A DNA stretch of 45,609 bases from Cyclobacteriaceae bacterium (GCA_003565295.1 PXCO01000302.1:1-45609); one strand, 5' to 3'; counted from the stretch's first letter, positions 8,745-18,602 are shown. Notes: generated by a model from the letters alone, not told the origin. Numbers and translations: made by a program.

Positions 8745-9899
8745 ATGAGTATTTTACAGCAACGAAGGTGGGCAATTGGAAGTCTTTTTTTCATTTCAGG
8801 ATTATTATTTTCTTCTTGGGCATCCCGGATCCCGGATTTTCAAAGTGGTTTTCAACTATCGGAAGGCCAATTGGGAACCCTGCTTTTGGGGCTTCCAGTA
8901 GGGTCAATGATAGCCTTGCCTTTAGCTGCCTGGGCGGTATATAAGTTTGGCAGCAGATGGGTGATAGTATTGGGGATTTCTCTCTACATGATCGCTTTAA
9001 TTTCCCTGGGTATGGCGGACAGCAGTACTCAATTGGCGTTTTTAGTCATAGTATTTGGGTTAATGGGGAACTTTATGAATATTTCCTTGAATACGCAGGC
9101 CATAGATATAGAGAATGGGTACGGGAAGAACATCATTAACTCATTTCATGGACTTTGGAGTTTGGCGGGGTTTACCGGGGCAGGAGTAGGTGCCATTATG
9201 ATAAATTATGAGGTAGGCCCCATGACTCATTATCTTTTCGTAGGTAGTATAGGGATACTGGTGGTGTCTTGGGCATCTTTCTATATCAGGCCTGAACAAG
9301 AAGGCGCTACTTCCCCTCAGCTTATTTTAAAACGACCAGACCCATTATTACTCAGAATAGGCCTGGTAGGTTTTTGCGGAATGTTGTGTGAGGGGTGTAT
9401 GTTCGATTGGTCGGGCATTTACATGGCAAAAGAAATAGGTGCCGCACCTAGACTTGTTCCTTTCGGTTTCTTTGCCTTTATGGGAGCAATGGCTATCGGC
9501 CGGTTTTTGGCAGATAGGGTGGCCAATTCAGTTGGAAAAATAACTGTATTAAAATTTAGCGGTGCCTTGATTTGCTTAGGGCTATTGATTCCTGTGCTTA
9601 TTCCGCATTTTTGGGCTGCCATTATCGGTTTTACCGCTGTAGGGTTAGGAACCGCTGCGGTTATCCCACTTTCCTACAGCATTGCGGGAAGGTCAGATAC
9701 CTACCCACCGAGTGTGGCCATTGCATTGGTCTCCACATTATCCTTTTTCGGGTTTTTGATCGGCCCGCCTCTCATAGGTTTCGTGGCAGAAATCTTTAAT
9801 TTGAAAACCTCCTTTTTCGTGATAGCGATAATGGGCTCAATCATAACCCTTTTGGTAAGTGTAAGGAAACAGTTATTGGTTTTGGGAGTAAAGAATTGA
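8745..9899 (+). CDS. MFS transporter, YbjJ-like
   Basis: A 384-residue inner-membrane protein with about twelve hydrophobic helices. The start region (WAIGSLFFISGLLFSSWASRIPDFQ) and the loop KFGSRWVIVLG after helix 2 resemble YbjJ and related major-facilitator permeases with sugar-like or drug-like substrates; the true substrate is unknown. ATG 8745 is chosen because the frame upstream opens only with a TTG at 8712 and adds residues that do not look like a transporter N-terminus. It is transcribed away from the CrtA-like gene and precedes cysH by 164 bp. Confidence 0.82.
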   Translation: MSILQQRRWAIGSLFFISGLLFSSWASRIPDFQSGFQLSEGQLGTLLLGLPVGSMIALPLAAWAVYKFGSRWVIVLGISLYMIALISLGMADSSTQLAFLVIVFGLMGNFMNISLNTQAIDIENGYGKNIINSFHGLWSLAGFTGAGVGAIMINYEVGPMTHYLFVGSIGILVVSWASFYIRPEQEGATSPQLILKRPDPLLLRIGLVGFCGMLCEGCMFDWSGIYMAKEIGAAPRLVPFGFFAFMGAMAIGRFLADRVANSVGKITVLKFSGALICLGLLIPVLIPHFWAAIIGFTAVGLGTAAVIPLSYSIAGRSDTYPPSVAIALVSTLSFFGFLIGPPLIGFVAEIFNLKTSFFVIAIMGSIITLLVSVRKQLLVLGVKN

Positions 9900-9997
9900 A
9901 TCCCAATTTTCCTACCTTCACATAAAACCTATCAATTTTATAGGATTTATATGGTTCTATGATTCAAGTGGTAGATTTATTGCTTATATTTACGGGC

Positions 9998-10010
9998 TGA
10001 TTAATAATCA
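9998..10010. promoter_or_regulatory. Perfect palindrome upstream of cysH, possible operator
   Basis: TGATTA-A-TAATCA is a perfect 6+1+6 inverted repeat 53 bp before the cysH start. It lies just downstream of a TATATTTA sequence (9985-9992) that is one base from a Bacteroidota -7 box. A role as a repressor site is inference; a short AT-rich palindrome can arise by chance. Confidence 0.25.
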
Positions 10011-10063
10011 AGGCAGGGCTTTCGAGTCTCTTGTCAGTTTGGTAGACCGTTAATAATTGATTT

Positions 10064-10756
10064 ATGAAAATTACCGAAGTCTCAAAGAAAATCTATACCC
10101 CTGAAGAAATTAAGTCATTGAATAAAAAATACCACACCCTTTCGGTGGAGGATAGGGTGAGACAACTTTATGAAGATTTTGATGAGAGTGATGTCATGTT
10201 GACTTCTTCCTTTGCGGCCACATCAGCACTATTGTTAAGTATTTTTTCTGGGATTAACCCCAACCAAAAAATCTATTTTATCGATACCGGGTATCACTTT
10301 GAAGAAACGATTGCCTATAAAAAGAAACTTACAGAATTGTATGGTCTGAATGTGGAATCTGTGGGAGCAGGTAAAGAGGACCATGAATTCACCACTAAGA
10401 ATGAGACTTGGAAAACAGATCCCGAACTTTGTTGCTCCATTAACAAGGTCAAACCTTTGGAAATCATAAAGAGTAGGTTTTCTGTTTGGGTGAGTGGGCT
10501 AATGTGGTGGCAAAGTGACCATCGCGCATCCTTGGATATATTTGAGGAAAGAGGGGGAATTCTCAAATTCTACCCTTTGCTGGATGTAAGCGAAGAGGAC
10601 AGGGACAAATATATTCAGGAACACGATTACCCTTTTCACCCACTGATAGCAAAGGGGTATCACAGCATAGGCTGTAAACACTGCACGGTTCCGGGACAGG
10701 ATAGAAGTGGAAGGTGGAATAATAGCCCTAAAACTGAGTGCGGGTTACATTTATAG
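10064..10756 (+). CDS. cysH: Assimilatory adenylylsulfate (APS) reductase
   Basis: A 230-residue PAPS/APS reductase family enzyme that reduces activated sulfate to sulfite with thioredoxin. The cysteine pair Cys123-Cys124 and Cys204/Cys207 (GCKHC) form the CC...CxxC iron-sulfur ligand pattern of the APS-using subgroup. The C-terminal TECGLH carries the catalytic cysteine (Cys226). The substrate is therefore more likely APS than PAPS. No sulfate transporter, ATP sulfurylase or sulfite reductase gene is next to it; the nearest gene is an MFS transporter. A candidate operator lies upstream at 9998. Confidence 0.9.
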   Translation: MKITEVSKKIYTPEEIKSLNKKYHTLSVEDRVRQLYEDFDESDVMLTSSFAATSALLLSIFSGINPNQKIYFIDTGYHFEETIAYKKKLTELYGLNVESVGAGKEDHEFTTKNETWKTDPELCCSINKVKPLEIIKSRFSVWVSGLMWWQSDHRASLDIFEERGGILKFYPLLDVSEEDRDKYIQEHDYPFHPLIAKGYHSIGCKHCTVPGQDRSGRWNNSPKTECGLHL

Positions 10757-11210
10757 GAGCTTTCCGGATTTGAATTTTATAGAAGCTTTGGTTTATTTAT
10801 ATTAGCAGCCAATTTTTTAATTATTTATTCCACGGAATCCAATCAATAAAGCTAAAAACACAATTCATTTGATTCGAAGGTTTGGTTCCTATAAGTCTGG
10901 TGCAAAGGAGGTTTACGGAAAAAAAAATATTTTCCTTTGCGAATTTTGCCAGCATCAGGGTATAGTGAAAGACATTTTTCTTAATAGCCATTGGATATTA
11001 ACCAGATTAAAGAGGCGATAGTCATTGCTAAAGAAACCCCATCTGTGGGCGATAGGTAAACAGGGCAGGAAATTCTGGTAATAAAATGATTTTAAAAATC
11101 GGTATTTGCTATCTGGTAAATCCAGGGCCCAATTAATGAAGATGATAATTCGAAATTGCGGCGCTTAAAGTTTAACCGGTTGATCTTACACGGGTAAAAG
11201 TTTTGAATAA
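10757..11210. other. Gene-free stretch between cysH and the FG-GAP gene
   Basis: No convincing gene. A short open stretch around 10992-11060 reads like an ordinary protein piece (INQIKEAIVIAKETPSVGDR then a stop) but has only a TTG and a stop just upstream, so it may be a relic or chance. GGAAAA...TTTTCC at about 10917-10935 could form a weak hairpin. No tRNA or riboswitch pattern was seen. Confidence 0.5.
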
Positions 11211-11228
11211 AAGACCCCTGGAGGTCTT
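11211..11228 (-). terminator. Probable rho-independent terminator after the FG-GAP gene
   Basis: On the minus strand AAGACC-TCCAGG-GGTCTT is followed by TTATT, 20 bp past the stop at 11248. The six-pair stem is modest. Confidence 0.5.
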
Positions 11229-11247
11229 CAAAATTTTGAACCGTTGA

Positions 11248-12450
11248 CTATTTTCTTTCCTGGAAAAACACGAACACCCCTTTTTTGTTAGCAGCTACGA
11301 TATCAATCAGACCGTTGCCATTCATGTCTTCACAAACCACATGCACGCCCACCCCGGAATCATCATCCACCATATGAGCTTTCCAGGAAGGAGTAGCTCC
11401 AGGAATGAATTCGTACCAAAAAACATAGGCAGGGCCTTCTGCATCGGGATCTTTTCCCATATGAGCATAGTACCTTTTGCCGGTCACCAGGTCCAACCAG
11501 CCATCTCCATTGATGTCTACCAGTTCCAGTCCATGTGTTTGAGTAAAGGTGTCGTCAATCAAATGCGTTTTCCAACCCACTTTGCCATCACTTTTCCTTT
11601 CCTGTTCATGCCACCAAATTCCTAGCTCGTGTGCAGATGAGGAAATCACGTCCTTTAGACCATTTCCGTTCACATCCATGGCATGCATTTGGGCGCTGGG
11701 TTCACCGAGCGCTGCAACGTGAAACTCCCATGGACCCTCAGTTGGGTCCATCGGTGCTTCCCACCAGCCCTCTGTGATGATCACATCCGACCTTCCATTG
11801 CCATTCATATCTCCGGTCCCAAGTCCATGGGCAAATTGACCTGTTGCAGGGCTGTTTGGTTTAGAAATAACATGAGCCTCCCACCTAAGGTCACCAGGGG
11901 CAGAGGGGGCCTTGAACCAGGCCATTTCCCCCGTCTCAGGCAGACTCCCTAAAATATCCATTCTGCCATCCCCGTCTATATCATAGAATCCTGCGGATTC
12001 ATTACCAAGAGATGGGTGAATCATATGTGCTTTCCAATGTCCTGTCTGCCCTTTGGGATTTTCAAACCACTGTACTTCCTTCCCGGGAAACCCAATACGT
12101 ACAAAGTCTACCCACCCATCTTGGTTTACATCCATGCCGTAGGACACAAACGCATTACTGTACCCCTTGTCATATTTAAATTGCTCAGGTGTGGTCAACT
12201 CGTGTTTCCTCCAATGTGGGGCCTCAAACCAATAAGCTCCTACCATTACATCCATTAACCCGTTCCCATTCACATCACCTACAGCCACTCCTTCTGCGAG
12301 GAAGTCTCTGCTGAGGGTGTTTTTGGAAAAACTTATCTCCTTACCATCTGCCTTTTGTGAAAATGTATCTGCCGGCAGATAAAGTAGAAATAATAAAACG
12401 CAAACTGTTGCTCGTGAATAATTATGCATGGGGGGGGCTTTAGCGTACAT
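11248..12450 (-). CDS. Secreted FG-GAP/VCBS repeat protein
   Basis: A 400-residue exported protein with a signal peptide (hydrophobic VCVLLFLLYLPAD, cleavage near DTFS) and about seven FG-GAP/VCBS-type repeats, each with a calcium-loop-like D-x-N/D-G-N-G core such as GDVNGNGLMD, DINGDGWLD and EDMNGNGLIDI. These repeats fold as a propeller and bind Ca2+. No catalytic motif is seen. The start ATG at 12450 overlaps the end of the upstream cytochrome c lipoprotein by 11 bp, which points to translational coupling; ATG at 12429, just after a run of eight C, is an alternative. It may assist the neighbouring dehydrogenase. Confidence 0.75.
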   Translation of the reverse strand: MYAKAPPMHNYSRATVCVLLFLLYLPADTFSQKADGKEISFSKNTLSRDFLAEGVAVGDVNGNGLMDVMVGAYWFEAPHWRKHELTTPEQFKYDKGYSNAFVSYGMDVNQDGWVDFVRIGFPGKEVQWFENPKGQTGHWKAHMIHPSLGNESAGFYDIDGDGRMDILGSLPETGEMAWFKAPSAPGDLRWEAHVISKPNSPATGQFAHGLGTGDMNGNGRSDVIITEGWWEAPMDPTEGPWEFHVAALGEPSAQMHAMDVNGNGLKDVISSSAHELGIWWHEQERKSDGKVGWKTHLIDDTFTQTHGLELVDINGDGWLDLVTGKRYYAHMGKDPDAEGPAYVFWYEFIPGATPSWKAHMVDDDSGVGVHVVCEDMNGNGLIDIVAANKKGVFVFFQERK

Positions 12451-15400
12451 TCAATAGATAAGTCATAAGCCGGTTAAAGTCCTCTTGATCCAAAGCTTCT
12501 CCGAAATTATCCGGCATTAGCGTGGATTTTACAGGGGTTTGGGATTCAATTTCGTTTATGTTTAATTTAAATTCATTACCACTTTGATCGGCAAGTACCA
12601 GCTGGTTTCCCTCTTCCCTCCTGTACAACCCAGAAACTTTTTTCCCGTCCTTCAGTACAATGTTGTACATTCTAAAGTTCTCAGATATGTTTCGGTTGGG
12701 GTCCAGCACCTTTACTGCTAAGGCTTCTAAGCCCCAATTCCCTATGCCGTCAAGCTGGGGGCCAATCATGCCGCCTTGGTTGTTTATTTGATGGCACATG
12801 CTACAATTTTTTTCATAAAGTTGGGTCCCAAGGGTCATTCCTTCTTCCACATGGGCAAAGTCACCTGTGCGGGAGTTAATTAGGGCTTGTTTTTCCTCGT
12901 CTATGGGCTGGAGAGTGGAAGTAAGTCTTTCATACTCCTCTTTTTGGATAGAATTGGCAATATTTTGAAAGTTCTCATCCACATTTCTGGCCTTTAGTAC
13001 CCTGGCAGGGACATGGCCTTGATTGATATTTTCCAATAGGACACCAACCCCCTCTGAAGTCTGTACCAGCCGGTTCGCTATGGTTTCTTGAAGGCTTAAA
13101 GGAGCACCTGCCAAACTTTCCACCAGTACCTTTCTTGATGCCGGATGTGTTGACGTCCCAATGTTTTGGATGATTTTTTGTTTTTGGGAAAGGGATAGAT
13201 CGGGGGTTTGTATCAAATTCACCAAATATGCGGCATGCTTGAGATTTTCCAGGTGAATCAGGTTTCCGGCTGCCATAGCTTTAGTATCCTCATCCGCCTC
13301 AGGAATACTTATGATGGCCTTATAAGTAGGTGAATAATTTTCAGAAGGGGACTGCTTTGCTTTTTGTAAGGCAAATTGATAGTTGGCTTTAATGGAATCA
13401 GTCCATTTTAGATTTCCGGGGGGCGGGTTGGTCAATGTCATTCTGCTGATTTCCTGCCCCCATTCCGAAAGGGTTTTAGGCATTTCCCCACCCCTTTGTT
13501 GAATACCTTCCTCCAAGGCACTTACCCATGAATGATCAAGGGCTTCTTTATTTTTGGCAAAAAGTATTACGTCCTGTAATTTCTGTCGAGGGATGTTTCT
13601 AGAGACGCTGCTCAGGTAAGCTAAGTTCCAATCTAGAGGAATAGTCCCCAATTTAAATTGATCAAATAGAAATTCAGCCGCTATCGGGTGGTTTACATCT
13701 GCCAGAGCCATGGAGATTAATGGTAATGCTTCTGCTTGCCAGGGGTGATCAATGGCCAGTTCCAAAATATTCTCTTCTAGCATTTGGTGAAACAAAGCTA
13801 ATTTGGCAGTATATCTCAGATGAGTGTCTTCTTCCGGAGTACGCTGATAGAGGTCAGCCAATCCGGAAAAAGCTTCGGGGTGGGGATGCCGAATCAAAAA
13901 TTCAGCTGCTGCCCTCTTTACATGCGGATTATCATCCATCATTGCGTTGATTGCCCAACGACTATGCTTTTCTGATGGGTTTTTAAGGTTGGACAACACC
14001 CTAAGGGCATGGACCCTTATGAGGGGCGATGAATGGGACAGCGACTGTTCCATATAGGGGTCAGTGAGTTCTTGTATCCTGAAAAGTGCCCAAAGTGCCT
14101 GTATGTATTGTTCTTCTGAGATAGATGTTTTTTCCAGTAACCTTCTCAATGTTTCTCCGGAGCTGTTTCCATGGTAATCCACAAGGGCATCGGTGGCTGT
14201 CATCCGGGTTTGCAAGATGGGGCTCCCCATTCCCTCTAAAATTTCATCTAAATTGGCTTTTGACCAATCTTTGGATTTTCTTGTATTACCATTATAGGTG
14301 ATTTTCCAAATTCGACCGCTGGAGCGGTCCCTTTCTGGGTGATCCAACGGCACCTCGTAATGGCCTATAATCTTATTGTAAAAATCTGCAATATACATGG
14401 CACCATCCGGCCCGATTTTAATATCCACCGGGCGGAACCAAGGGTCTTTACTCACTAAAAAATCCACTTTTCGTGTGGCCTTGGGTGTGGAACCATAAAA
14501 ATCTATTACACTTCTGCTGATCCGACAGGTAACCACGTCTCCGGAATAAAAGCTGTTCCTAAATTCCGCAGGAAACTGGTCATCGGTATAATAGACCAAA
14601 CCTGAAAGTGCAGTGGAATTCAAGCCATAGTCCATCATAGAAGGGGCAAACCCCAAATTGGGTTCCTTTTTCCCCCACTGGGTGTAGTTGCCCTCCCAAA
14701 TCAATTGATAAATGGGTAAGGTATGGCAGTCTGCTGAATAATGGTATCCCCATTTATCCAGGTCAGACCCAAAAGGGTTAATTCTACCATCGGTTGTCTT
14801 TTCTACCCGGCCTCCGTCTGGCAGAAATCTAAAGGTATTTCCAGATGTCATTTTGATGGAATCCCCATCCTTCCCCGCCACAACTGAAACATTGGAAAAT
14901 CCATGAGAAGCATGAATCCAGCCGTCCAGTCCCCTAAAAAGGTTGTTCACCATACCATGGGTGTCCTTATGCTCAAAATTGGCAATGAGCACCTCCCTTT
15001 GATCGGCTATATTGTCACCATCCCTGTCATAAAACCTGTACACATGGGGAATACTATAACCGATGGCCCCGTCTTTTACCGGAATTATTCCTATAGGAAT
15101 ATTCAGATCCTCTGCAAAATGAGAAATTTGGTCGGCCTTGCCATCTCCATTGGTATCCTCCAGGATGCTGATCCTGTCCTGTCCTTCTCCTGGGCCTGCC
15201 TTAATGGGGTATTCCGATGACTGCGTAACCCATAGTCTTCCTCTATCATCAAAGGCCATATTAATGGGTTTTGTGATATCAGGTTCGGAGGCAAAAAGGG
15301 TGACTTCAAACCCAGGGGGCAGTTCAAAGTCCGCCATTTCATCCTCTGGAGATTGGAAAGAGGAACTTCTTACGTGTTCGGCATAGATGGGGTCGGGCTC

Positions 15401-15502
15401 TTCTTCAATGTAGTCTGCGGTATAATCCTTATGGGCGCTGGGTTTGCAAGCAGCCAAAAAGACCAAAATAAAAATCAGATAGTGGGGATGGATAGTCGTC
15501 AT
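12440..15502 (-). CDS. Lipoprotein dehydrogenase with propeller, HEAT repeats and cytochrome c (second copy)
   Basis: A 1020-residue paralogue of the protein at 3657-6731. ATG 15502 is chosen because it starts a clear lipoprotein signal (hydrophobic LIFILVFLAAC); an upstream ATG at 15544 adds 14 residues. The propeller domain (blades such as AFDDRGRLWVTQ and ILEDTNGDGKADQI) spans about 60-410, HEAT-like helices run to about 870, and the haem site CSMCH is near 900, followed by GPQLDGIG and LMPDNFGE. It probably oxidises a sugar or polyol at the outer membrane and passes electrons through the haem; the substrate is unknown. The FG-GAP gene follows with overlap. Confidence 0.83.
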   Translation of the reverse strand: MTTIHPHYLIFILVFLAACKPSAHKDYTADYIEEEPDPIYAEHVRSSSFQSPEDEMADFELPPGFEVTLFASEPDITKPINMAFDDRGRLWVTQSSEYPIKAGPGEGQDRISILEDTNGDGKADQISHFAEDLNIPIGIIPVKDGAIGYSIPHVYRFYDRDGDNIADQREVLIANFEHKDTHGMVNNLFRGLDGWIHASHGFSNVSVVAGKDGDSIKMTSGNTFRFLPDGGRVEKTTDGRINPFGSDLDKWGYHYSADCHTLPIYQLIWEGNYTQWGKKEPNLGFAPSMMDYGLNSTALSGLVYYTDDQFPAEFRNSFYSGDVVTCRISRSVIDFYGSTPKATRKVDFLVSKDPWFRPVDIKIGPDGAMYIADFYNKIIGHYEVPLDHPERDRSSGRIWKITYNGNTRKSKDWSKANLDEILEGMGSPILQTRMTATDALVDYHGNSSGETLRRLLEKTSISEEQYIQALWALFRIQELTDPYMEQSLSHSSPLIRVHALRVLSNLKNPSEKHSRWAINAMMDDNPHVKRAAAEFLIRHPHPEAFSGLADLYQRTPEEDTHLRYTAKLALFHQMLEENILELAIDHPWQAEALPLISMALADVNHPIAAEFLFDQFKLGTIPLDWNLAYLSSVSRNIPRQKLQDVILFAKNKEALDHSWVSALEEGIQQRGGEMPKTLSEWGQEISRMTLTNPPPGNLKWTDSIKANYQFALQKAKQSPSENYSPTYKAIISIPEADEDTKAMAAGNLIHLENLKHAAYLVNLIQTPDLSLSQKQKIIQNIGTSTHPASRKVLVESLAGAPLSLQETIANRLVQTSEGVGVLLENINQGHVPARVLKARNVDENFQNIANSIQKEEYERLTSTLQPIDEEKQALINSRTGDFAHVEEGMTLGTQLYEKNCSMCHQINNQGGMIGPQLDGIGNWGLEALAVKVLDPNRNISENFRMYNIVLKDGKKVSGLYRREEGNQLVLADQSGNEFKLNINEIESQTPVKSTLMPDNFGEALDQEDFNRLMTYLLNVR

Positions 15503-15704
15503 TTTGGGTAAGTTAACCAATGTTAATTTTATGGTTAACCTCAAACATAACCCAAATTCCTGAAAGAGTCAATGGGTTTTTCCTGGAATTGATAAATGGT
15601 AATAAGGATGTATTAACTTGAGGGAAAGTGGAATTAACGAGCGATTTGGTATAGATGGCTCTTGTAAGGGGGCGATTTACCTTGCAAAGTTGATTATCAT
15701 TATG

Positions 15705-15728
15705 TTAAAAAAATAGAGGCCATGCCTC
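15705..15728 (-). terminator. Terminator after the PQQ-type sugar dehydrogenase
   Basis: Minus-strand GAGGC-ATG-GCCTC is followed by TATTTTTTT, 45 bp past the stop at 15773. It separates this gene from the next operon. Confidence 0.6.
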
Positions 15729-15772
15729 ATATCGACACAGCCTCCGCGGTATTTAACAATGGCGAATATTTA

Positions 15773-17014
15773 TCAGTCAGCAGACTCTATCCTGAACACA
15801 CCACCATTACCCTCATCGGTGACTACATAGAGGTTTCCATCCGGACCTTGCCTCACGTCCCTGATGCGTCCGATTTCTTCTTTGAATAGCTCTTCTTCCC
15901 GACTTGCCTCATCCCCATCAATTTTTATTCTATAAATTGCTTCTCGGTATAAGGAACCGGCGAAAAGCTGCCCTTCCCAAGCTGGTATATTACCTTGATG
16001 GTAAAAAGATAGACCTGATGGAGCCATGCTTTCTTTCCATATGTGCTTAGGGGGCTTCACACCTGGTGCCTCCTTTCCTATACCAATTTTTTCTCTTGTG
16101 CTATACTCCTTACCAAAGGCTACCTGTGGCCATCCGTAATTGCCCCCTTTCTCAATGAGGTGTAGTAAATCTCCCCCATTTGGGCCATGCTCAGTGGTCC
16201 AGATATTACCCGTCCTTGAATCTATTGCTAAACCTTGATTATTTCTATGTCCGTAAGAATAGATTTCAGGCCTTAAGTTTCCAGGTACCATATCCACAAA
16301 CGGATTGTCTTCTACTGCCCCCCCATCTTCTTTCAACCTAATAATGGAGCCAGCAGGATCCGTGAGATCCTGACTTGGCCATCTTAGGCCTCGGTCTCCT
16401 ATGGAGAATAAAACAGTTCCATCACCCGGAAATATAATCCGAGAACCATAGTGCCTTCCAGGATTCGTTCTGGGAACTTGTGCGTACAAGGTTTCTACTT
16501 CCACCAATTCACCATCATCCAATTTTGCCCTGGCCAGGGCTGTGCCCGTAGCATAATCATAGTCTCCTGTCACAGCATCATCATCACCCGGACTGGAGTA
16601 TGTAAAATATATCCATCCATTGCTGGAGTAATCCGGGTGAGGCACCACATCCATTAGTCCCCCCTGATTACCTCCATCTGGTGCAGATAATTGATCCTCG
16701 TCTGTGTCAATTTTAGGTAACCCTTTCAATTCGGTCACTTTTCCTTCTGAGATATCGATAAGGTACATTTTCCCAGGTCTTTCTGTGACTATCATCTTCC
16801 CATCAGGTAGCCAGTTTACTGCCCAAGGGTGCTCTAACCCTTCGACTACTTTGGTCACTTTTACCTTAGCTTCTTTTGTTTCTGTGTTTTCAATGACCGT
16901 TTCGTTTATTACATTGACCTGCGTAACCCCTTCCTGGGATAAGGTGAGAAAGGTGAATAAAAAGTAGGAAAAGCATGCCCATAAAAATGTATGAGATTGT
17001 CTGCGAAGTTTCAT
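15773..17014 (-). CDS. PQQ-dependent aldose sugar dehydrogenase family protein
   Basis: A 413-residue exported soluble glucose/aldose dehydrogenase-like propeller. It has an N-terminal signal (hydrophobic FLWACFSYFLFTFLTL), EGLEHPWAVNWLPDGKMIVTERPG as blade one, SGLSFYHQG near the end, and the family signature TTEHGPNGGDLLH...GGNYGWP. Family members oxidise aldoses with PQQ and Ca2+ in the periplasm. No PQQ synthesis gene is in the window, so cofactor supply is unknown. It stands alone, with a terminator after it. Acidic residues are frequent, as in many exported Bacteroidota proteins. Confidence 0.85.
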   Translation of the reverse strand: MKLRRQSHTFLWACFSYFLFTFLTLSQEGVTQVNVINETVIENTETKEAKVKVTKVVEGLEHPWAVNWLPDGKMIVTERPGKMYLIDISEGKVTELKGLPKIDTDEDQLSAPDGGNQGGLMDVVPHPDYSSNGWIYFTYSSPGDDDAVTGDYDYATGTALARAKLDDGELVEVETLYAQVPRTNPGRHYGSRIIFPGDGTVLFSIGDRGLRWPSQDLTDPAGSIIRLKEDGGAVEDNPFVDMVPGNLRPEIYSYGHRNNQGLAIDSRTGNIWTTEHGPNGGDLLHLIEKGGNYGWPQVAFGKEYSTREKIGIGKEAPGVKPPKHIWKESMAPSGLSFYHQGNIPAWEGQLFAGSLYREAIYRIKIDGDEASREEELFKEEIGRIRDVRQGPDGNLYVVTDEGNGGVFRIESAD

Positions 17015-17223
17015 CGATATAGTTGGTTTGGTTTACAAACAACTTTTGAAACAAAATCCATTCCTTAAATGGCCAAATTGCCGCCCATTGATAAAAATGT
17101 GAAAACCCCTCACTTACCCTAAGTCAACAAACATGTGTTTTTCAGTAAAAAAACTCCATAAAAAGTAAATGAATGGAGAGGATTTGTAATTTGGAAGATT
17201 AATTATCAACCCACCTTCTTATT

Positions 17224-18546
17224 TTAGAATTGGGATTCAAAAAGAGTAGCTGGTTCCGTAACTTCCATAACTCCATTTGAATTAATGTCTAGAAGTGTTA
17301 CAGTTTTCACTTCATTGATCAGCAGGGGGTCATATTTTGCCGCTACCCGTATGTAATTATCGGTAAAACCGTGCATTTGTCCATCCGAAATATCTTCTTC
17401 GAATAGCACTTGGGCTGAATTACCTAAATTTTCCTCATAAAATTTTCTTTTCTTCTTTTCAGAGAGAATACGTAACATCTTGGACCGTTCGTTTCTTATC
17501 CTCATAGGCACCACCTCTTCCATTTCTACTGCACGGGTATTTGCTCTTTCCGAATAGGTGAAGACGTGTAGATAGGAGACGGGTAATTCGTTTAGAAGTT
17601 TATAGGTCTGCATGAATAGTTCATCGGATTCCCCAGGGAACCCTGTGATCACGTCCACACCAATGCAGCAATGGGGCATTAAGGTTTTGATATGGTCTAT
17701 TCGGTCTTTGTAGAGTTGGCTTCTATACCTTCTGTCCATGGCAGCGAGAATTTGGTCGCTTCCGGATTGAAGAGGGATATGGAAATGGGGCACAAATCTT
17801 TTGGAATTTGCCACAAAAGAGATGATTTCGTCCGAGAGCAGATTTGGTTCTATGGAAGAAATTCTAAATCTGTTTATGCCTTCCACCTCATCCAATGCTT
17901 TTATCAGGTCAATAAACCGTTCTTTTCTTTTACCACCTTGTATACCGAAGTCACCAATGTTAACCCCCGTCAACACTATTTCCTTAACGCCACTAGCGGC
18001 AATTTCCTCAGCAGCACCCACAATATGCTGAATGCTATCACTTCTACTTTTCCCCCTGGCCAGAGGTATGGTGCAAAAGGCACAGCCATAATTACAACCA
18101 TCTTGAACCTTGAGGAAGGTTCGGGTACGGTCGTTCATGCTGTAGGCGGTATGAAATGTATCCACTTCTTTAATTTCAGAAGCAAGAACCTTGGTTTCCT
18201 GCTCTTTTGCAAAGTCATCCAACAGCTCGATTAGCCTGAATTTCTCCGCTGCTCCTAAGACCGCATCCACTCCTTTGATCCCGGCAATTTCCCTTGGCTT
18301 AAGTTGTGCATAACACCCAATAATCGCAACATAGCTGTTGGGAGAGATTTTTTTGGCCTCTTTTACAATCTTCTTACACTTTTTATCGGCATTTTCAGTG
18401 ACTGAGCAGGTGTTGACAATGAATATGTCAGGTTGGTCTGAAAAATCCACCTTGACATAGCCTTTCTGCTCAAACATTCTACTTATGGTAGAAGTTTCAG
18501 AGAAATTAAGCTTACATCCGAGTGTGTAAAAGGCAACTTTTTTCAA
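17224..18546 (-). CDS. mtaB: tRNA t6A37 methylthiotransferase MtaB
   Basis: A 440-residue radical-SAM methylthiotransferase that converts t6A to ms2t6A at position 37 of tRNA. The N-terminal MTTase domain begins KVAFYTLGCKLNFSET and carries the first cluster's cysteines (Cys11, the Cys in NTCSVTEN, and Cys near 79). The radical-SAM cluster is CNYGCAFC at 151-158, and a short TRAM-like region closes the protein. GCKLN at the start and the length favour MtaB over MiaB or RimO. It is divergent from glutamine synthetase and has a clear promoter at 18572-18602. Confidence 0.92.
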   Translation of the reverse strand: MKKVAFYTLGCKLNFSETSTISRMFEQKGYVKVDFSDQPDIFIVNTCSVTENADKKCKKIVKEAKKISPNSYVAIIGCYAQLKPREIAGIKGVDAVLGAAEKFRLIELLDDFAKEQETKVLASEIKEVDTFHTAYSMNDRTRTFLKVQDGCNYGCAFCTIPLARGKSRSDSIQHIVGAAEEIAASGVKEIVLTGVNIGDFGIQGGKRKERFIDLIKALDEVEGINRFRISSIEPNLLSDEIISFVANSKRFVPHFHIPLQSGSDQILAAMDRRYRSQLYKDRIDHIKTLMPHCCIGVDVITGFPGESDELFMQTYKLLNELPVSYLHVFTYSERANTRAVEMEEVVPMRIRNERSKMLRILSEKKKRKFYEENLGNSAQVLFEEDISDGQMHGFTDNYIRVAAKYDPLLINEVKTVTLLDINSNGVMEVTEPATLFESQF

Positions 18547-18571
18547 AACAGGCTGATTTTAAATTAACTTG

Positions 18572-18602
18572 CAAAGATAGCAAAATTGGCTCAATTTTCA
18601 AT
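18572..18602 (-). promoter_or_regulatory. Bacteroidota-type promoter of mtaB
   Basis: On the minus strand ATTG - 19 bp - TATCTTTG matches the -33 TTTG / -7 TAnnTTTG pattern of the Bacteroidota primary sigma factor with one mismatch. The -7 box ends 26 bp before the start codon. Confidence 0.6.

Noticed and set aside
9960-10063. SAM riboswitch before cysH
   Set aside because: No SAM-I or SAM-II core pattern could be found; only a short palindrome.
10992-11060. Relic gene in the cysH downstream region
   Set aside because: A 20-residue protein-like stretch has no proper start and a stop just upstream; too short to support.
15690-15706. Fur box in TTGATTATCATTATG
   Set aside because: Only part of the 19-bp consensus matches, and it lies downstream of the gene on that strand.
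17692-18234. 180-residue plus-strand frame inside mtaB
   Set aside because: It lies wholly antisense to a clear radical-SAM gene and has no recognisable motifs.
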